A stretch of DNA of 64,000 nucleotides from Chitinophagaceae bacterium (GCA_023957155.1 JAMLHK010000008.1:1-64000), one strand, 5' to 3'. Positions 10,513 through 20,122 are shown, numbered from the stretch's first letter. Notes: generated by a model from the sequence alone, not told the origin. A program made the numbers and translations.

Positions 10513-11002
10513 ATGACCATATCACTTATCGGCTGCTCGGAATAATGCGATCGGCAACAATAACCGGTTGCTATGGCATTTACCTAATGATATGAAGTTC
10601 TTTAAGAACACCACCTGGGGGCTACCGGTGATCATGGGAAGCAAAACTTTCCTTGTCTTTGTCAGCTGAGCCTTACCGGGAGATATAATATTGCTATTAC
10701 CCGCCGCCTGATCATGGAATAAACGCATAAGGATGTGTGGGTGGTAAGCTCGGTAGAAGAGGCGCTGGCAAAAGTGGCAGAAACAGATTGCGGGGAGGCG
10801 TTTATAGCGGGAGGCGGACAGATGACACGGGCTTTTTCTGCCGCTTGCACATAAAATTTATATGACGCGGGTGCATACTGTATTGGAGGGGGATACCTTT
10901 TTTCCTGCGATAGATGAAGAATACCAGTGGGAGCAGGTCTATAACCTGGATTTCCCTGCTGATGACCGTCATGCTTATACCTATTCGTTTCAAACCGGTT
11001 AG
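10513..11002 (+). pseudogene. folA: Dihydrofolate reductase, frameshifted
   Basis: The pieces MTISLI, ARNNAIGNNNRLLWHLPNDMKFFKNTT, LPVIMGSKTF, VWVVSSVEEALAKV, EAFIAGGGQI, FIMTRVHTVLEGDTFFP and YTYSFQTG are those of a complete DHFR in the right order. The LLWHLPNDMKFFK block holds the folate-binding acidic residue and GGGQI is the NADPH loop. It regenerates tetrahydrofolate for ThyA next door. About five frame changes spread over 490 bp; the restored length (about 162 residues) is normal. Confidence 0.75.
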
Positions 11003-11047
11003 GAAATCATTATAATTTTTTGAAACAGCACCTATAGCTTTTGCAGG

Positions 11048-11843
11048 ATGTATAACAAATTTCAGCTTGCTTTTAAATATCTCCGGTACTATCTCACCGC
11101 ATCCAACGGCAGCGGGCATGGTGTGCACTCTCCCTTTGTGTTTGATTTTATTACAAGTGTCTTGAACGACAAGCGTTTTTTTTATGCGTATGACCGGATA
11201 GAACGGTTGAGGAGACAGGCGCTGGCTGATAACAGGGAGGTTGAAGTACAGGATTACGGTGCAGGTTCTGTAGGTATCAGTAGCCGTAACAGGAAGGAAA
11301 GAGCAGACGCCCGCCGGTCCCTTAAATCACCGAATATGCCCGGCTGCTTTTCCGCATGGTAAATCATTATCAGCCGGGGAATATTATAGAGCTGGGCATG
11401 CTGCTGGGCGTTACCACGTCCTATCTTGCGTCTGCAAATACATCTGCTGCGGTATATACGCTCGAAGGTGCTCCGGCAATAGCCGGCATCGCAAAGCGGC
11501 ATTTTGCACAGCTTGGTCTTTCCAATATCCGTTTAACGGAAGGCAAATTTGACGATACCCTGCTGCCTTTGTTGTCTGGTATTCAAAAAGCAGATTTTGC
11601 TTTTATTGATGGTAATCATCGCCGGAGCCTACTTTACGCTATTTCAGCTGGCTTTACCTTATATTCATCCCGGTTCTGTTATGGTGTTTGATGATATCCA
11701 CCGGAGTGCAGAGATGGAAGAAGCCTGGCAGCTTATCCATACTAATCCCCGGGTTACCCAGTATTGATCTTTTTTTTTTGTCGGGATTGTTTTTTTTACT
11801 CCCCGACATAAAGGTGAAGCAGCATTTTAAGATCCGGTATTAA
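11048..11843 (+). pseudogene. Class I SAM-dependent methyltransferase, frameshifted
   Basis: The start MYNKFQLAFKYLRYYLTASN and GHGVHSPFVFDFIT is typical of a Bacteroidota O-methyltransferase-like family. Next come the SAM site IIELGMLLGVTTSYLA, YTLEGAPAIAGIAKRHF, ADFAFIDGNH and GSVMVFDDIHRSAEMEEAW. The restored tail reads PDIKVKQHFKIRY with a stop at 11841-11843. Three or more frame changes interrupt about 262 codons. The substrate is unknown. Confidence 0.6.
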
Positions 11844-11885
11844 GATAAGCCGTTTTATTTGCCTGATTTTTTTTATATTCATTTC

Positions 11886-13009
11886 ATGATCGGTAGGCAT
11901 ACTCAGAGAACCTGTTGGGGAAAAAACAGGGTGTCATTACTACCCGAGAGGCGGAAGTACTGGGAGGAAAAATGTGGAAGTGTGGGTGGAGGAAGGAGCC
12001 GATGCTGCTTTTGCTGATGCACGGACTATCGCAATAAAGGAGTATTTTCATATCCAAGAAATGAACAAGCTTTCCGGAGCGATATGTTAAGCTTTCCATT
12101 CACGGAATTCGGAATGAAGAAATTGTTTCCCCGGAAAAGAGGAGCCGTTATACTGGGTGTTTTGCATCCGCTTTACAATGAATCGTTAATGCGCAGTACG
12201 CAGTAAGCCGGCATTATGGTTTTCAGCTTGATAAGAAGGCCCCGTACTACCCGTGCCCAAAGCATGGATGTATTGAGTAGCCAGTCTAATATTGCGGGAT
12301 ATAAAGCAGTGTTAGCCTGCTGCTAATTATTTTGGAAGATATTTTTCCCATGCTGATGACGGCAGCAGGAAGTGTACCTCCGGCAAAGGTGCTGATATTG
12401 GGCGCAGGCGTTGCCGGTCTGCAGGCTATTGCCACGGCAAAGAGACTGGGCGCAGTGGTGGAAGTATTCGACACCCGTCCTGCGGTTAAGGAAGAGGTGA
12501 TGAGTCTGGGAGCTAAATTTATTGAAGTGGAGGGCGTTGCCGATGCCAGTGAAGCCGGAGGATATGCCGTTGATCAATCGGATGAATACAAACTAAAGCA
12601 GCAGCAAAAAATTGCGGATCATATTGCCAAAGCCGACATTGTAATTACCACGGCCCAGATACCGGGTAAAAAAGCGCCTCTGCTTATTACGGAAGATATG
12701 CTGAAAGCCATGCGCAATGGTTCGGTGATCGTTGATATAGCTGCGGCCACAGGCGGCAATACGCCGTTTACCAAAAACGGTGAAACGGTGGATTATCACG
12801 GGGTTGGGATTATCGGCGATTCCGGACTGGCGTCATCCATGCCTTCTGATGCGAGCAGACTCTACGGGAGAAATATCCTGAGTTTTCTAAACCTCCTTAT
12901 TGACGGAGAGGGGAAATTAAGCCTCAATTTTAACGACGACATCGTGAAAGGAACCTGTGTGGTATATAACGGGCAGATCATAAATGAAAGGCTCAACAAT
13001 TTAATTTGA
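11886..13009 (+). pseudogene. pntAA: NAD(P) transhydrogenase alpha subunit, NAD-binding part; 5' third frameshifted
   Basis: The last 225 residues (from 12332) are clean: the NAD-binding fold VLILGAGVAGLQAIATAKRLGA, DTRPAVKEEV, TTAQIPGKKAPLLI and DIAAATGGNTPFT. The first third shows PVGEKRVSLLP, VWVEEGADAA and SQSNIAGYKAV in three frames, with five or so changes, the last near 12313. PntAA takes a hydride from NADH and passes it to NADP on PntB, driven by proton entry. The stop at 13007 is followed directly by pntAB. Restored length is about 374 residues, normal for the soluble domain I of split transhydrogenases. Confidence 0.8.
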
Positions 13010-13011
13010 AC

Positions 13012-13353
13012 ATGATGGAAGCAGCACTCTCTTTTGTTTCGCAGCACCAGCAAATGATCTATATCGTGATCCTGATGGCTTTTTTGGGTATCGAGGTCAT
13101 AGGAAGGGTGCCTGCCGTATTGCATACCCCGCTGATGAGCGGCGCCAATGCGATTCATGGCGTGGTGATCATTGGTGCGATTATCGTGATGGGACAGGCA
13201 GCTACAGATAATTATCCTGCATTGGTGCTGGGCTTTATAGCCGTGATATTGGGCACTTTGAACGTAGTAGGCGGATTTGTGGTAACCGACAGGATGCTGG
13301 AAATGTTTAAGGGAAAGAAAAATTCAAAGAACCAAAAAACAAGAACCAAATAA
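13012..13353 (+). CDS. pntAB: NAD(P) transhydrogenase alpha subunit, membrane part
   Basis: This 113-residue protein has three to four membrane segments (IYIVILMAFLGIEVIG, AIHGVVIIGAIIVMG, ALVLGFIAVILGTLNVVGGFVV) and a Lys-rich tail. The order matches the membrane part of PntA found as a separate subunit in many bacteria. It builds the proton channel with PntB. I chose ATG 13012; a TTG at 13006 overlapping the pntAA stop is possible but not needed. Confidence 0.85.
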   Translation: MMEAALSFVSQHQQMIYIVILMAFLGIEVIGRVPAVLHTPLMSGANAIHGVVIIGAIIVMGQAATDNYPALVLGFIAVILGTLNVVGGFVVTDRMLEMFKGKKNSKNQKTRTK

Positions 13354-13445
13354 AGCTGAAAAATAAGAAGAGCAAGAAGTAATTTAGAGGGTAAAATAAC
13401 CTATTCATTTCACCAAACACCTATACACTGGAAAGGCAGGAAAAT

Positions 13446-13790
13446 AAATATGACCTGGAAGAAAGAACAACGGTTTTTGCGGAACGGGTCAGGGACTTCT
13501 GCTTGAAATTGCCAAGAAACAGTATAAATGCTGAATATGTATCACAATTAATCAGGGCAGGCAGTTCACCGGGAGCTAATTACATTGAGGCGAATGAAAG
13601 CATAGGAGATAAGGATTTTAAGATGAAAACAAAAACCTGCCGGAGAGAGGCGAAGGAATCTGCTTATTGGCTGAGACTTGTTATCACTGATCATTCTTCT
13701 GATATGGAAGAAGAACGGACTAAATTAAGGCAGGAGGCTAAAGAATTTATTTTGATATTTTCTGCTATCCTGGGAAAAAGGGGAGAATGA
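13446..13790 (+). CDS. Four-helix-bundle protein (S23 type), start codon not visible
   Basis: The frame reads KYDLEERTTVFAERVRDF, KLPRNSINAEYVSQLIRAGS, GANYIEANES and REAKESAYWLRLVI, the hallmarks of the S23/four-helix-bundle family first known from 23S rRNA intervening sequences. The conserved N-terminal helix lies upstream of the first usable start (TTG 13503), and no ATG, GTG or TTG precedes it in frame, so the start codon may be lost or a CTG may be used. It sits between pntAB and pntB, splitting the transhydrogenase operon. Function is unknown; these proteins form small pentamers and often lie in mobile or variable spots. Confidence 0.65.
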   Translation, partial: KYDLEERTTVFAERVRDFCLKLPRNSINAEYVSQLIRAGSSPGANYIEANESIGDKDFKMKTKTCRREAKESAYWLRLVITDHSSDMEEERTKLRQEAKEFILIFSAILGKRGE

Positions 13791-13869
13791 TCTGAATCAG
13801 TTCCCTAAGAATTGGTATTTATTATTTCTTTGTTATTTGTTTTTTGCTATTTGATATTTCAAACTTAGA

Positions 13870-15309
13870 ATGGCAGCTATATTAACAATCATCTACCTCC
13901 TGGCCTCCATCACCTTCATTATCGGGTTAAAGATGCTGGCTCATCCATCGCGGGCACGGAGGGGTAACCTTATCGCTGCCGCAGGGATGGCTGTTGCCAT
14001 TGCCGGAACAATTTTTTTATACCGGGATGGAGCGGGTAATGGATTACAAAATTATACATGGATCTTTTCGGGATTGATCATTGGCGGCATAGCTGGTGTG
14101 GTGGCCGCCCGCAGCGTAAAAATGACGGCTATGCCGGAGATGGTGAGCCTGTTTAACGGCATGGGAGGCGCTTGTGCCGCATTGATATCGGTAGTGGAAT
14201 TTGATCACCTTGTGGACAGTTTACAAACTTTACCCGGGTTAACGGTTATAGATGCCGCCTTTCAGACGGATTTGCGTCAACGCCTGCTGATTATTATAGC
14301 CGGGCTTGTCATTGGCAGCATTTCTTTTGCCGGAAGCCTGGTGGCATGGGCTAAGCTGAGTGGAAAGATCCGTGACTTTATTTTTAGAGGGCAGCATACA
14401 TTTAATATTATCCTGCTGGGAGTCATTTTTTGTATGGCTGTGTTTCTTATCGTCCGGCTACCTCCCGGCGGTATTGAGTTGTTCTATTTAATCCTGGGTT
14501 TATCGTTGTTGTATGGTATTTTCTTTGTGCTGCCGATAGGCGGGGCAGACATGCCGGTGGTGATCTCCCTGCTCAACTCCTTTACAGGTATAGCTGCCGC
14601 CTGCGGCGGTTTTCTCTATAACAATAAAGCCATGCTTACGGGTGGTATCCTGGTTGGTGCAGCGGGTACTCTGTTGACGATACTGATGTGTAAAGCCATG
14701 AATCGTTCATTGCTGAATGTATTGGTTGGCGCTTTTGGGAACAGTCATAAAAGTGTGGGGGAGAGCAGGGAACGCGGCATATACAAAGAAATCGCACTGA
14801 GTGATGCCGCTATGGTAATGAATTATGCGCAAAAAATAATTATTGTGCCCGGTTATGGGTTGGCAGTGGCCCAGGCTCAGCACACCTGTCATGAGCTGGA
14901 AAAGCTGCTGGAAACGAGAGGTGTACAGGTTACCTATGCCATCCATCCGGTAGCAGGACGAATGCCCGGTCACATGAATGTGCTGCTGGCAGAAGCTGAT
15001 GTGAGTTATGACAAGCTGCAGGAAATGGAACAGGCCAATGATGAGTTTTCCTCTACGGATGTGGTGCTGGTATTAGGTGCTAACGATGTTGTTAATCCTG
15101 CTGCAAAAAATGATCCTTCTTCGCCTATATATGGTATGCCGGTATTAAATGTGGAGCTGGCAAAAACGGTTATCGTAAACAAGCGGAGTATGAAACCGGG
15201 ATATGCCGGTATTGAAAATGAACTTTTCTTTCAACCCGGAACATCCATGCTGTTTGGTGATGCCAGGGAAGTGCTGCAGGAACTGATTGGTGAGATAAAG
15301 GAATTATAA
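13870..15309 (+). CDS. pntB: NAD(P) transhydrogenase beta subunit
   Basis: This 479-residue protein has about nine membrane segments in the first 290 residues, including MPEMVSLFNGMGGACA and IGGADMPVVISLLNSFTG, which are signature loops of PntB. The soluble NADP-binding domain III starts near 318 with IIIVPGYGLAVAQAQH and VAGRMPGHMNVLLAEADV. It couples proton translocation to NADPH formation with PntAA/PntAB. The 516-bp gap from pntAB, holding the four-helix-bundle ORF, is unusual. No disruption is seen. Confidence 0.93.
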   Translation: MAAILTIIYLLASITFIIGLKMLAHPSRARRGNLIAAAGMAVAIAGTIFLYRDGAGNGLQNYTWIFSGLIIGGIAGVVAARSVKMTAMPEMVSLFNGMGGACAALISVVEFDHLVDSLQTLPGLTVIDAAFQTDLRQRLLIIIAGLVIGSISFAGSLVAWAKLSGKIRDFIFRGQHTFNIILLGVIFCMAVFLIVRLPPGGIELFYLILGLSLLYGIFFVLPIGGADMPVVISLLNSFTGIAAACGGFLYNNKAMLTGGILVGAAGTLLTILMCKAMNRSLLNVLVGAFGNSHKSVGESRERGIYKEIALSDAAMVMNYAQKIIIVPGYGLAVAQAQHTCHELEKLLETRGVQVTYAIHPVAGRMPGHMNVLLAEADVSYDKLQEMEQANDEFSSTDVVLVLGANDVVNPAAKNDPSSPIYGMPVLNVELAKTVIVNKRSMKPGYAGIENELFFQPGTSMLFGDAREVLQELIGEIKEL

Positions 15310-15341
15310 TTTAATATTGCAGATTAAAACCTGGTGATTAT

Positions 15342-16718
15342 TTGAATCTTCCTGTTGACTTAATCAATAGCTTGCAAAGCGTTAAAGGCTTTTCCCGGGA
15401 GGCTTTTGAAAAGGAGCATGCATCTCCCGAAAAGGTTACTTCCATTCGCATCAATCCATATAAGTGGAGCACTTCATCCCTGCCTCTTCTGTTTCCCTCT
15501 CTGGAAAGAACAGGCATACCCTGGTGTGAAACGGGATATTATCTTTCTGTGCGTCCTTCATTCACTCCCGATCCTTTTTTTCATGCCGGGTGTTATTATG
15601 TTCAGGAAGCTTCTTCCATGTTTCTGGAGCAAGTGATAAAAGCTGTTTTTCCCGGTCATGAACAGGCCCGGCTCAGGATACTTGATTTATGTGCTGCACC
15701 CGGAGGTAAGACAACACATCTTTCCGCTTTATTCCCCGAAGGCTTTATTGTAGCAAATGAAGTGATTAAAACGAGAGCGGGAATTTTAGCAGAGAACGTG
15801 GTGAGATGGGGAAAGGAAAATATAATAGTAACCTCTAATGATCCGGCGGCTTTCAACAGGCTGCAGGGATATTTTGACCTGGTTGTAGCTGATGCACCCT
15901 GTAGCGGTAGCGGTATGTTTCGTAAAGATCCTGAATCTATTAAGGAATGGTCGCCACAGCATGTTGATCTTTGCAGCAAACGGCAAAAGCGTATCATAGA
16001 AGATTGCTGGCCTTCCTTAAAGGAAAATGGAATATTTATCTATGCAACCTGTTCTTATTCGGTGAAAGAGAATGAAGAGGTTTTAGACTGGATCGCAGAT
16101 ACTTTTGAAGTGGATACCGTATCTGTTCCGCATGCTGCAGCTGATGGAATTGTGGAAACGGTTTCAGACCGTAATACCATGTATGGCTACCGTTTTTATC
16201 CGGATAAAATTAAGGGTGAGGGGTTCTTTATTGCCTGTATGCGTAAGAAAGGGCACATTGATGAGCAAATACCTGATCCTAAACGTCTTGTTATGGCATC
16301 AAAACAGGACCGAAATATAATTTCTCCTTTTTTAACAAATCCTGAACAGTATGAGCTGGTATATACCGGCAGGGAAGTTGATATTTTGAAAAAATGCAAT
16401 ATGGATGATATTGCTGCTCTTTATCCGGTTTTATATATAAAAAAGCCGGGCATAAGAGCGGGTAAGATAATGAAAGACGAGCTTATTCCATCGCATGAGC
16501 TTGCTCTCAGCACTATTATTGCGCTGAATCTTAGAGGGATAGATGCAGACCCTGAAACCGCTCTGGAATATTTAAGAAAAAAAGATTTTTCGGCAGACAA
16601 CGCTTCAAAAGGCTGGAACGTCGTAAGATTTATGGGACATAACCTGGGTTGGGTTAAAATTTTACCAAACAGGATAAATAATTATTATCCTTCTGCTTTG
16701 CGTATATTGAAGCATTGA
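15342..16718 (+). CDS. RsmF-type 16S rRNA cytosine-C5 methyltransferase
   Basis: The 458-residue protein has the NOL1/NOP2/Sun core: SAM site LDLCAAPGGKTTHLS (near 108), DAPCSGSGMFRKDP (near 184) with one catalytic Cys, and ATCSYSVKENEEV (near 235) with the second Cys. A C-terminal RNA-binding region ends GHNLGWVKILPNRINNYYP, as in RsmF/YebU-type enzymes. It should methylate a 16S rRNA cytosine. The TTG start at 15342 (MNLPVDLINSLQSVKGF) is supported by the conserved N-terminal helix; no better ATG lies upstream. Confidence 0.85.
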   Translation: MNLPVDLINSLQSVKGFSREAFEKEHASPEKVTSIRINPYKWSTSSLPLLFPSLERTGIPWCETGYYLSVRPSFTPDPFFHAGCYYVQEASSMFLEQVIKAVFPGHEQARLRILDLCAAPGGKTTHLSALFPEGFIVANEVIKTRAGILAENVVRWGKENIIVTSNDPAAFNRLQGYFDLVVADAPCSGSGMFRKDPESIKEWSPQHVDLCSKRQKRIIEDCWPSLKENGIFIYATCSYSVKENEEVLDWIADTFEVDTVSVPHAAADGIVETVSDRNTMYGYRFYPDKIKGEGFFIACMRKKGHIDEQIPDPKRLVMASKQDRNIISPFLTNPEQYELVYTGREVDILKKCNMDDIAALYPVLYIKKPGIRAGKIMKDELIPSHELALSTIIALNLRGIDADPETALEYLRKKDFSADNASKGWNVVRFMGHNLGWVKILPNRINNYYPSALRILKH

Positions 16719-16788
16719 TTTTCCCGTTATATGACGCAGTTTACATTTTTTACTTATTTTCGTATGTGCTGATAATAAATGATATCTG

Positions 16789-17778
16789 ATGAAAAAACTG
16801 GTTATCGTATTGCTCTTATTTAGTATAAACGTTGCGCTTATGGCGCAGCCGTCCGATCTTATAATTCACGCAGAGAACGGTAAACTTTTTCTTAAACATA
16901 TCGTTGAGCCTAAAGAAAACCTGTACAGCATTGGCCGTTTATACAATATCAGTCCGAAAGAAATAGTACCGGTTAACGGGTTGACCATAAGCAGTGGTTT
17001 GGAAATAGGACAGGAGATTAAAGTCCCGTTATTACAGGCAAATTTTGTACAACGCGGTTCTGCAGCGGCCGATGAAGTCTTTGTTCCCCTGTATCACGTT
17101 GTAGAACAAAAAGAAGGCCTGTTTCGCATTGGTCAGAATTATAATAAAGTAAGTATAAATGATCTTAAAACCTGGAATAGCCTTAGCTCGGAATCCATTA
17201 ATATAGGTGAGATGCTGGTTGTCGGTTTTCTCCGGGTAAAAACAAACCAGTCTGCATTTGCATCAAAAGGCATAAAACGCATCAATGGAAGTGTGGCAAA
17301 AGCACCGGTATCTGCTCCACCGGTTGTAACGCAAACGGAAAACCCGGCTGTGGCGGTTACTGCAAAGCCGGTTGAGGAACCGGCGGTTAAAACTGAGGTA
17401 ATTGTTCAAAACACTTCTGCCCAGCATAACCAGGAAGGTACCGGATTTTTCAGGGACAGCTATCGCGAACAGGCGGCAAGCTTTAATGCATTTAAAAGCG
17501 AGATGGGGGATGCGGCCATTTTTAAAAGTACCAGCGGGTGGCAGGATGGCAAGTATTATGCTTTGATGAATAATATTACACCCGGCACCATCGTACGGAT
17601 TACCAATACCGGCAACAGGCGAATTATATTTGCCAAAGTGCTGGGAGAGCTCCCCCCCGGTAAAGAAAATGAAGGATTGTTAATCCGGATTAGTAATGCC
17701 GCCGCCGCAGAGCTTAAGATTAATGACAAAGAGCCGAAATTTCCGGCTGAAGTGGCGTACGCGAAAGACAGGCGTTAG
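16789..17778 (+). CDS. LysM protein with double-psi beta-barrel-like end
   Basis: A signal peptide (to about residue 19) is followed by two LysM modules: HIVEPKENLYSIGRLYNISPKEIVPVN (near 37) and YHVVEQKEGLFRIGQNYNKVSINDLKTWN (near 103; both quoted as split in the protein by no gap). A Pro/Val-rich linker (about 170-215) leads to a C-terminal part with YALMNNITPGTIVRITNTG and LLIRISNAAAAELKI, resembling RlpA-like double-psi barrels. LysM binds peptidoglycan, so the protein probably acts in the cell envelope. The exact activity is unknown; the catalytic Asp of lytic RlpA proteins is not obvious. Confidence 0.75.
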   Translation: MKKLVIVLLLFSINVALMAQPSDLIIHAENGKLFLKHIVEPKENLYSIGRLYNISPKEIVPVNGLTISSGLEIGQEIKVPLLQANFVQRGSAAADEVFVPLYHVVEQKEGLFRIGQNYNKVSINDLKTWNSLSSESINIGEMLVVGFLRVKTNQSAFASKGIKRINGSVAKAPVSAPPVVTQTENPAVAVTAKPVEEPAVKTEVIVQNTSAQHNQEGTGFFRDSYREQAASFNAFKSEMGDAAIFKSTSGWQDGKYYALMNNITPGTIVRITNTGNRRIIFAKVLGELPPGKENEGLLIRISNAAAAELKINDKEPKFPAEVAYAKDRR

Positions 17779-17939
17779 TACGGACTGCTATATATTCATT
17801 GTTGTCGGTTTTTGTTTGACTGTAATACAGGCACATCTCCCCAAAAAATCTTCATACCCGGGTATCTGTGATAATACCAATGATTATTTTTAATTGTTTT
17901 AAATATTATGTATTAACTTGACTGCTTAAAAAAATAGGT

Positions 17940-19385
17940 ATGGCAGAAATGAAAAATAAATCTCGCAGAAGCTTTATCAAAAACACGGCAATTGGTGCTG
18001 CCGGTTTTATGATCGTTCCCCGTAATGTTTTGGGTAAAGGTTTTATAGCTCCCAGTGATAAATTGATCGTTGCCGGAGTGGGTGTAGGTGGTAAAGGGCG
18101 TTCTGATCTTGCTGCTTTTTATGAAAGCGGGAAAGCAGAAATTGCTTTTCTCTGCGATGTGGATGATCGCATGTCTGAAGAATCAAGGAAGAAATATCCT
18201 AAAGCTAAATATTATAAGGACTGGAGGGTATTGCTCGACAAGGAATCTAAGTCTTTTGATGCCGTATCGGTTTCCACACCGGATCATACGCATGCCGTAG
18301 TGGCTATGGCGGCCATGCGCAGGAAAAAGCATGTGTATGTACAAAAGCCCCTGACACATGATATTTGGGAGGCCCGTATGCTTACGGAGGCGGCTGATAA
18401 ATTTAAGGTAGTTACCCAGATGGGTAATCAGGGCGCTTCGGGAGACGGGGTTCGCCAGTTGGTTGAATGGTATGATGCAGGTGTAATTGGTGATGTTCAT
18501 ACGGTATATATTTTTACTAATCGTCCTATATGGCCCCAGGGTATTCCCTGGCCAACGGATAAGCCTTCCGTACCCAAAGGATTGGATTGGGATCTGTGGC
18601 TGGGTACGGCGCCCTATAAAGATTATGTAGATAACCTGATACCCGGTAGCTGGCGGGGCTGGTGGGATTATGGTACCGGTGCGCTGGGAGACCTTGGCTG
18701 CCATCTGATGGAAGCGCCTTTCAGGGTGCTGGGACTTGAATATGCTTTAGATGCCCAGGCTTCTGTAACCAGTGTATTCACGGCTTTTGGAAAACGCGGA
18801 TATTTTCCCGACAGCTTCCCGCCGTCAAGTCATGCCACACTTACTTTCCCGAAAACGAACAGAACACAGGGGCAGGTGATCATGCACTGGATGGATGGGG
18901 GTATAAAACCTGAGCGTCCGGAAGAATTAGGAGCTAATGAAGTATTTGGTGATGGCAATAGTGGTATCTTATTTGTCGGCACTAAAGGGAAAATGATGGC
19001 CAGTGAATACGCGGCTAATCCGCGCTTATTACCGCTTTCAAGAAATGAAGAAGTTAAGGTACCGCAAACGCTTCCCCGTGTTCCGGGTGGTTCGGGCGGA
19101 CACTACGCCCAGTGGGTTGAAGGATGTATTGCCGGTTATGGTAATATGGAGCTTAGTGCGCCGTTCTCCAAATCGGGGCCGCTTACGGAGGCTATCCTGA
19201 TGGCAAATCTCGCTATCAGGGCCGCGGATACACCCAAACCTAGAGCCAATGGAAAAGGGAATGATTATCCCGGTGCAAATATGAAATTGCTGTGGGATTA
19301 TAAGAATATGCGTGTTACCAACCTGGAGGAAGTGAACCGGTTTGTTAAACGCGAATACCGTAAAGGCTGGACCATAGATTTTTAG
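17940..19385 (+). CDS. Secreted Gfo/Idh/MocA oxidoreductase with Tat signal
   Basis: The 481-residue protein has a Tat-type leader (KSRRSFIKNTAIGAAGF) and a Rossmann start, VAGVGVGGKGRSDL. Next come CDVDDR, VSTPDHTHAVVAMAA, VQKPLTHDIWEA (the E-K-P motif reads QKP here) and DLGCHLMEAPF. Enzymes of this exported clade oxidise or epimerise sugars or glycosides with a bound nucleotide cofactor. It is followed by a hairpin and by a DUF1080 lipoprotein, an association typical of 3-keto-sugar breakdown. A close paralogue lies at 62367-63806. The Gln in place of the usual Glu of the EKP motif is worth noting. Confidence 0.85.
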   Translation: MAEMKNKSRRSFIKNTAIGAAGFMIVPRNVLGKGFIAPSDKLIVAGVGVGGKGRSDLAAFYESGKAEIAFLCDVDDRMSEESRKKYPKAKYYKDWRVLLDKESKSFDAVSVSTPDHTHAVVAMAAMRRKKHVYVQKPLTHDIWEARMLTEAADKFKVVTQMGNQGASGDGVRQLVEWYDAGVIGDVHTVYIFTNRPIWPQGIPWPTDKPSVPKGLDWDLWLGTAPYKDYVDNLIPGSWRGWWDYGTGALGDLGCHLMEAPFRVLGLEYALDAQASVTSVFTAFGKRGYFPDSFPPSSHATLTFPKTNRTQGQVIMHWMDGGIKPERPEELGANEVFGDGNSGILFVGTKGKMMASEYAANPRLLPLSRNEEVKVPQTLPRVPGGSGGHYAQWVEGCIAGYGNMELSAPFSKSGPLTEAILMANLAIRAADTPKPRANGKGNDYPGANMKLLWDYKNMRVTNLEEVNRFVKREYRKGWTIDF

Positions 19386-19401
19386 TAATTCTTAAAATGA
19401 A

Positions 19402-19429
19402 AACGACCGCAGGTATTTTTGCGGTCGTT
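19402..19429 (+). terminator. Hairpin after the Gfo/Idh gene
   Basis: AACGACCGCA and TGCGGTCGTT form a perfect 10-bp stem with an eight-base loop, 17 bp after the stop codon. There is no long T run behind it, so it may attenuate rather than fully stop transcription. It argues against the ATG at 19397 as the start of the next gene, since that reading would encode the hairpin. Confidence 0.6.
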
Positions 19430-19459
19430 GTATTACCTATACCCATAAAGTTAAATCTC

Positions 19460-20122
19460 GTGAAAAATAATATTTTCCTTCTTTCAGCAGTGATTTTGCT
19501 TGCCGCCTGTGGCAGTCAGAATAAAGTTAGTAGTGATAGTAAAGCAGATAATAAGAAAAACGGAGAATGGATCAGTCTTTTTGATGGCAAATCATTTGCC
19601 GGATGGAAAGAAAGTGAAGGTCCGTCATTCTCTATTGAAAACGGGACGATCAAAGTGGCGGGAAAGCGTTCTCACCTGTACTATGAGGGTCCGGTTAACA
19701 ATCATGATTTTAAAAATTTTGAGATCCGGATGCAGGTCATGACAATGCCGAATGCCAATTCAGGCTTTTATTTTCATACCCGGTTCCAGCAGCGGGGATT
19801 TCCCGATGATGGCTTTGAAGTGCAGGTCAATAATTCGCATACAGACTCGAAAAGAACCGCCGGGTTATACGATATTGAGGACACTTCTGCCACATTTGTT
19901 AAAGACAATGAATGGTTTGAGCTTTCCATTAAAGTAGTAGGTAAACGTGTAATTACCAGGATCAACGGGCAAACGATCATTGACTGGACGGAACCGGAAG
20001 GCGCAGTTGCTCCCGAAGGACATCCGGGGCGCCTGATCTCTAACGGAACATTTGCCATCCAGGCACATGATCCTAAAAGTGTGGTGTATTACAAAGATAT
20101 CATGGTAAGACCATTGCCTTAG
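19460..20122 (+). CDS. DUF1080 (3-keto-disaccharide hydrolase) lipoprotein
   Basis: From GTG 19460 the protein has a lipoprotein signal, FLLSAVILLAACGS, and 220 residues. The DUF1080 fold is clear: WISLFDGKSFAGWK, YYEGPVNNHDFKNFEIRM, NANSGFYFHTRF, FEVQVNNSHTD, GLYD and RINGQTIIDWTEPEG. Family members cleave glycosides whose sugar has been oxidised at C3 (3-keto-glucosides). That fits the upstream oxidoreductase, which could make the keto-sugar. An ATG at 19397 would add 21 residues that spoil the signal peptide and cover a hairpin, so I reject it. Confidence 0.82.
   Translation: MKNNIFLLSAVILLAACGSQNKVSSDSKADNKKNGEWISLFDGKSFAGWKESEGPSFSIENGTIKVAGKRSHLYYEGPVNNHDFKNFEIRMQVMTMPNANSGFYFHTRFQQRGFPDDGFEVQVNNSHTDSKRTAGLYDIEDTSATFVKDNEWFELSIKVVGKRVITRINGQTIIDWTEPEGAVAPEGHPGRLISNGTFAIQAHDPKSVVYYKDIMVRPLP

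Larger units (their letters stand above)
2527..12320. other. Block of about 9.8 kb in which every gene is frameshifted
   Basis: From 2527 to about 12320, every recognisable gene on either strand needs several frame changes to read through. Genes on both sides (darA; pntAA after 12332; pntAB; pntB) are clean. Damaged genes include thyA and folA, which are normally required. The two limits fall inside genes (the barrel gene and pntAA), so damage does not follow gene or operon boundaries. The simplest reading is low-accuracy sequence in this part of the assembly. The entries inside it should be read as probably intact genes in the living cell. Confidence 0.8.

Noticed and set aside
2527-12320. 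Programmed frameshifting or recoding as the cause of the broken frames
   Set aside because: Shifts are many, in both directions, at no shared motif, and cut enzymes that are not known to be recoded.
19397-19459. Longer start for the DUF1080 lipoprotein
   Set aside because: It would encode a 10-bp stem hairpin and bury the lipobox signal.
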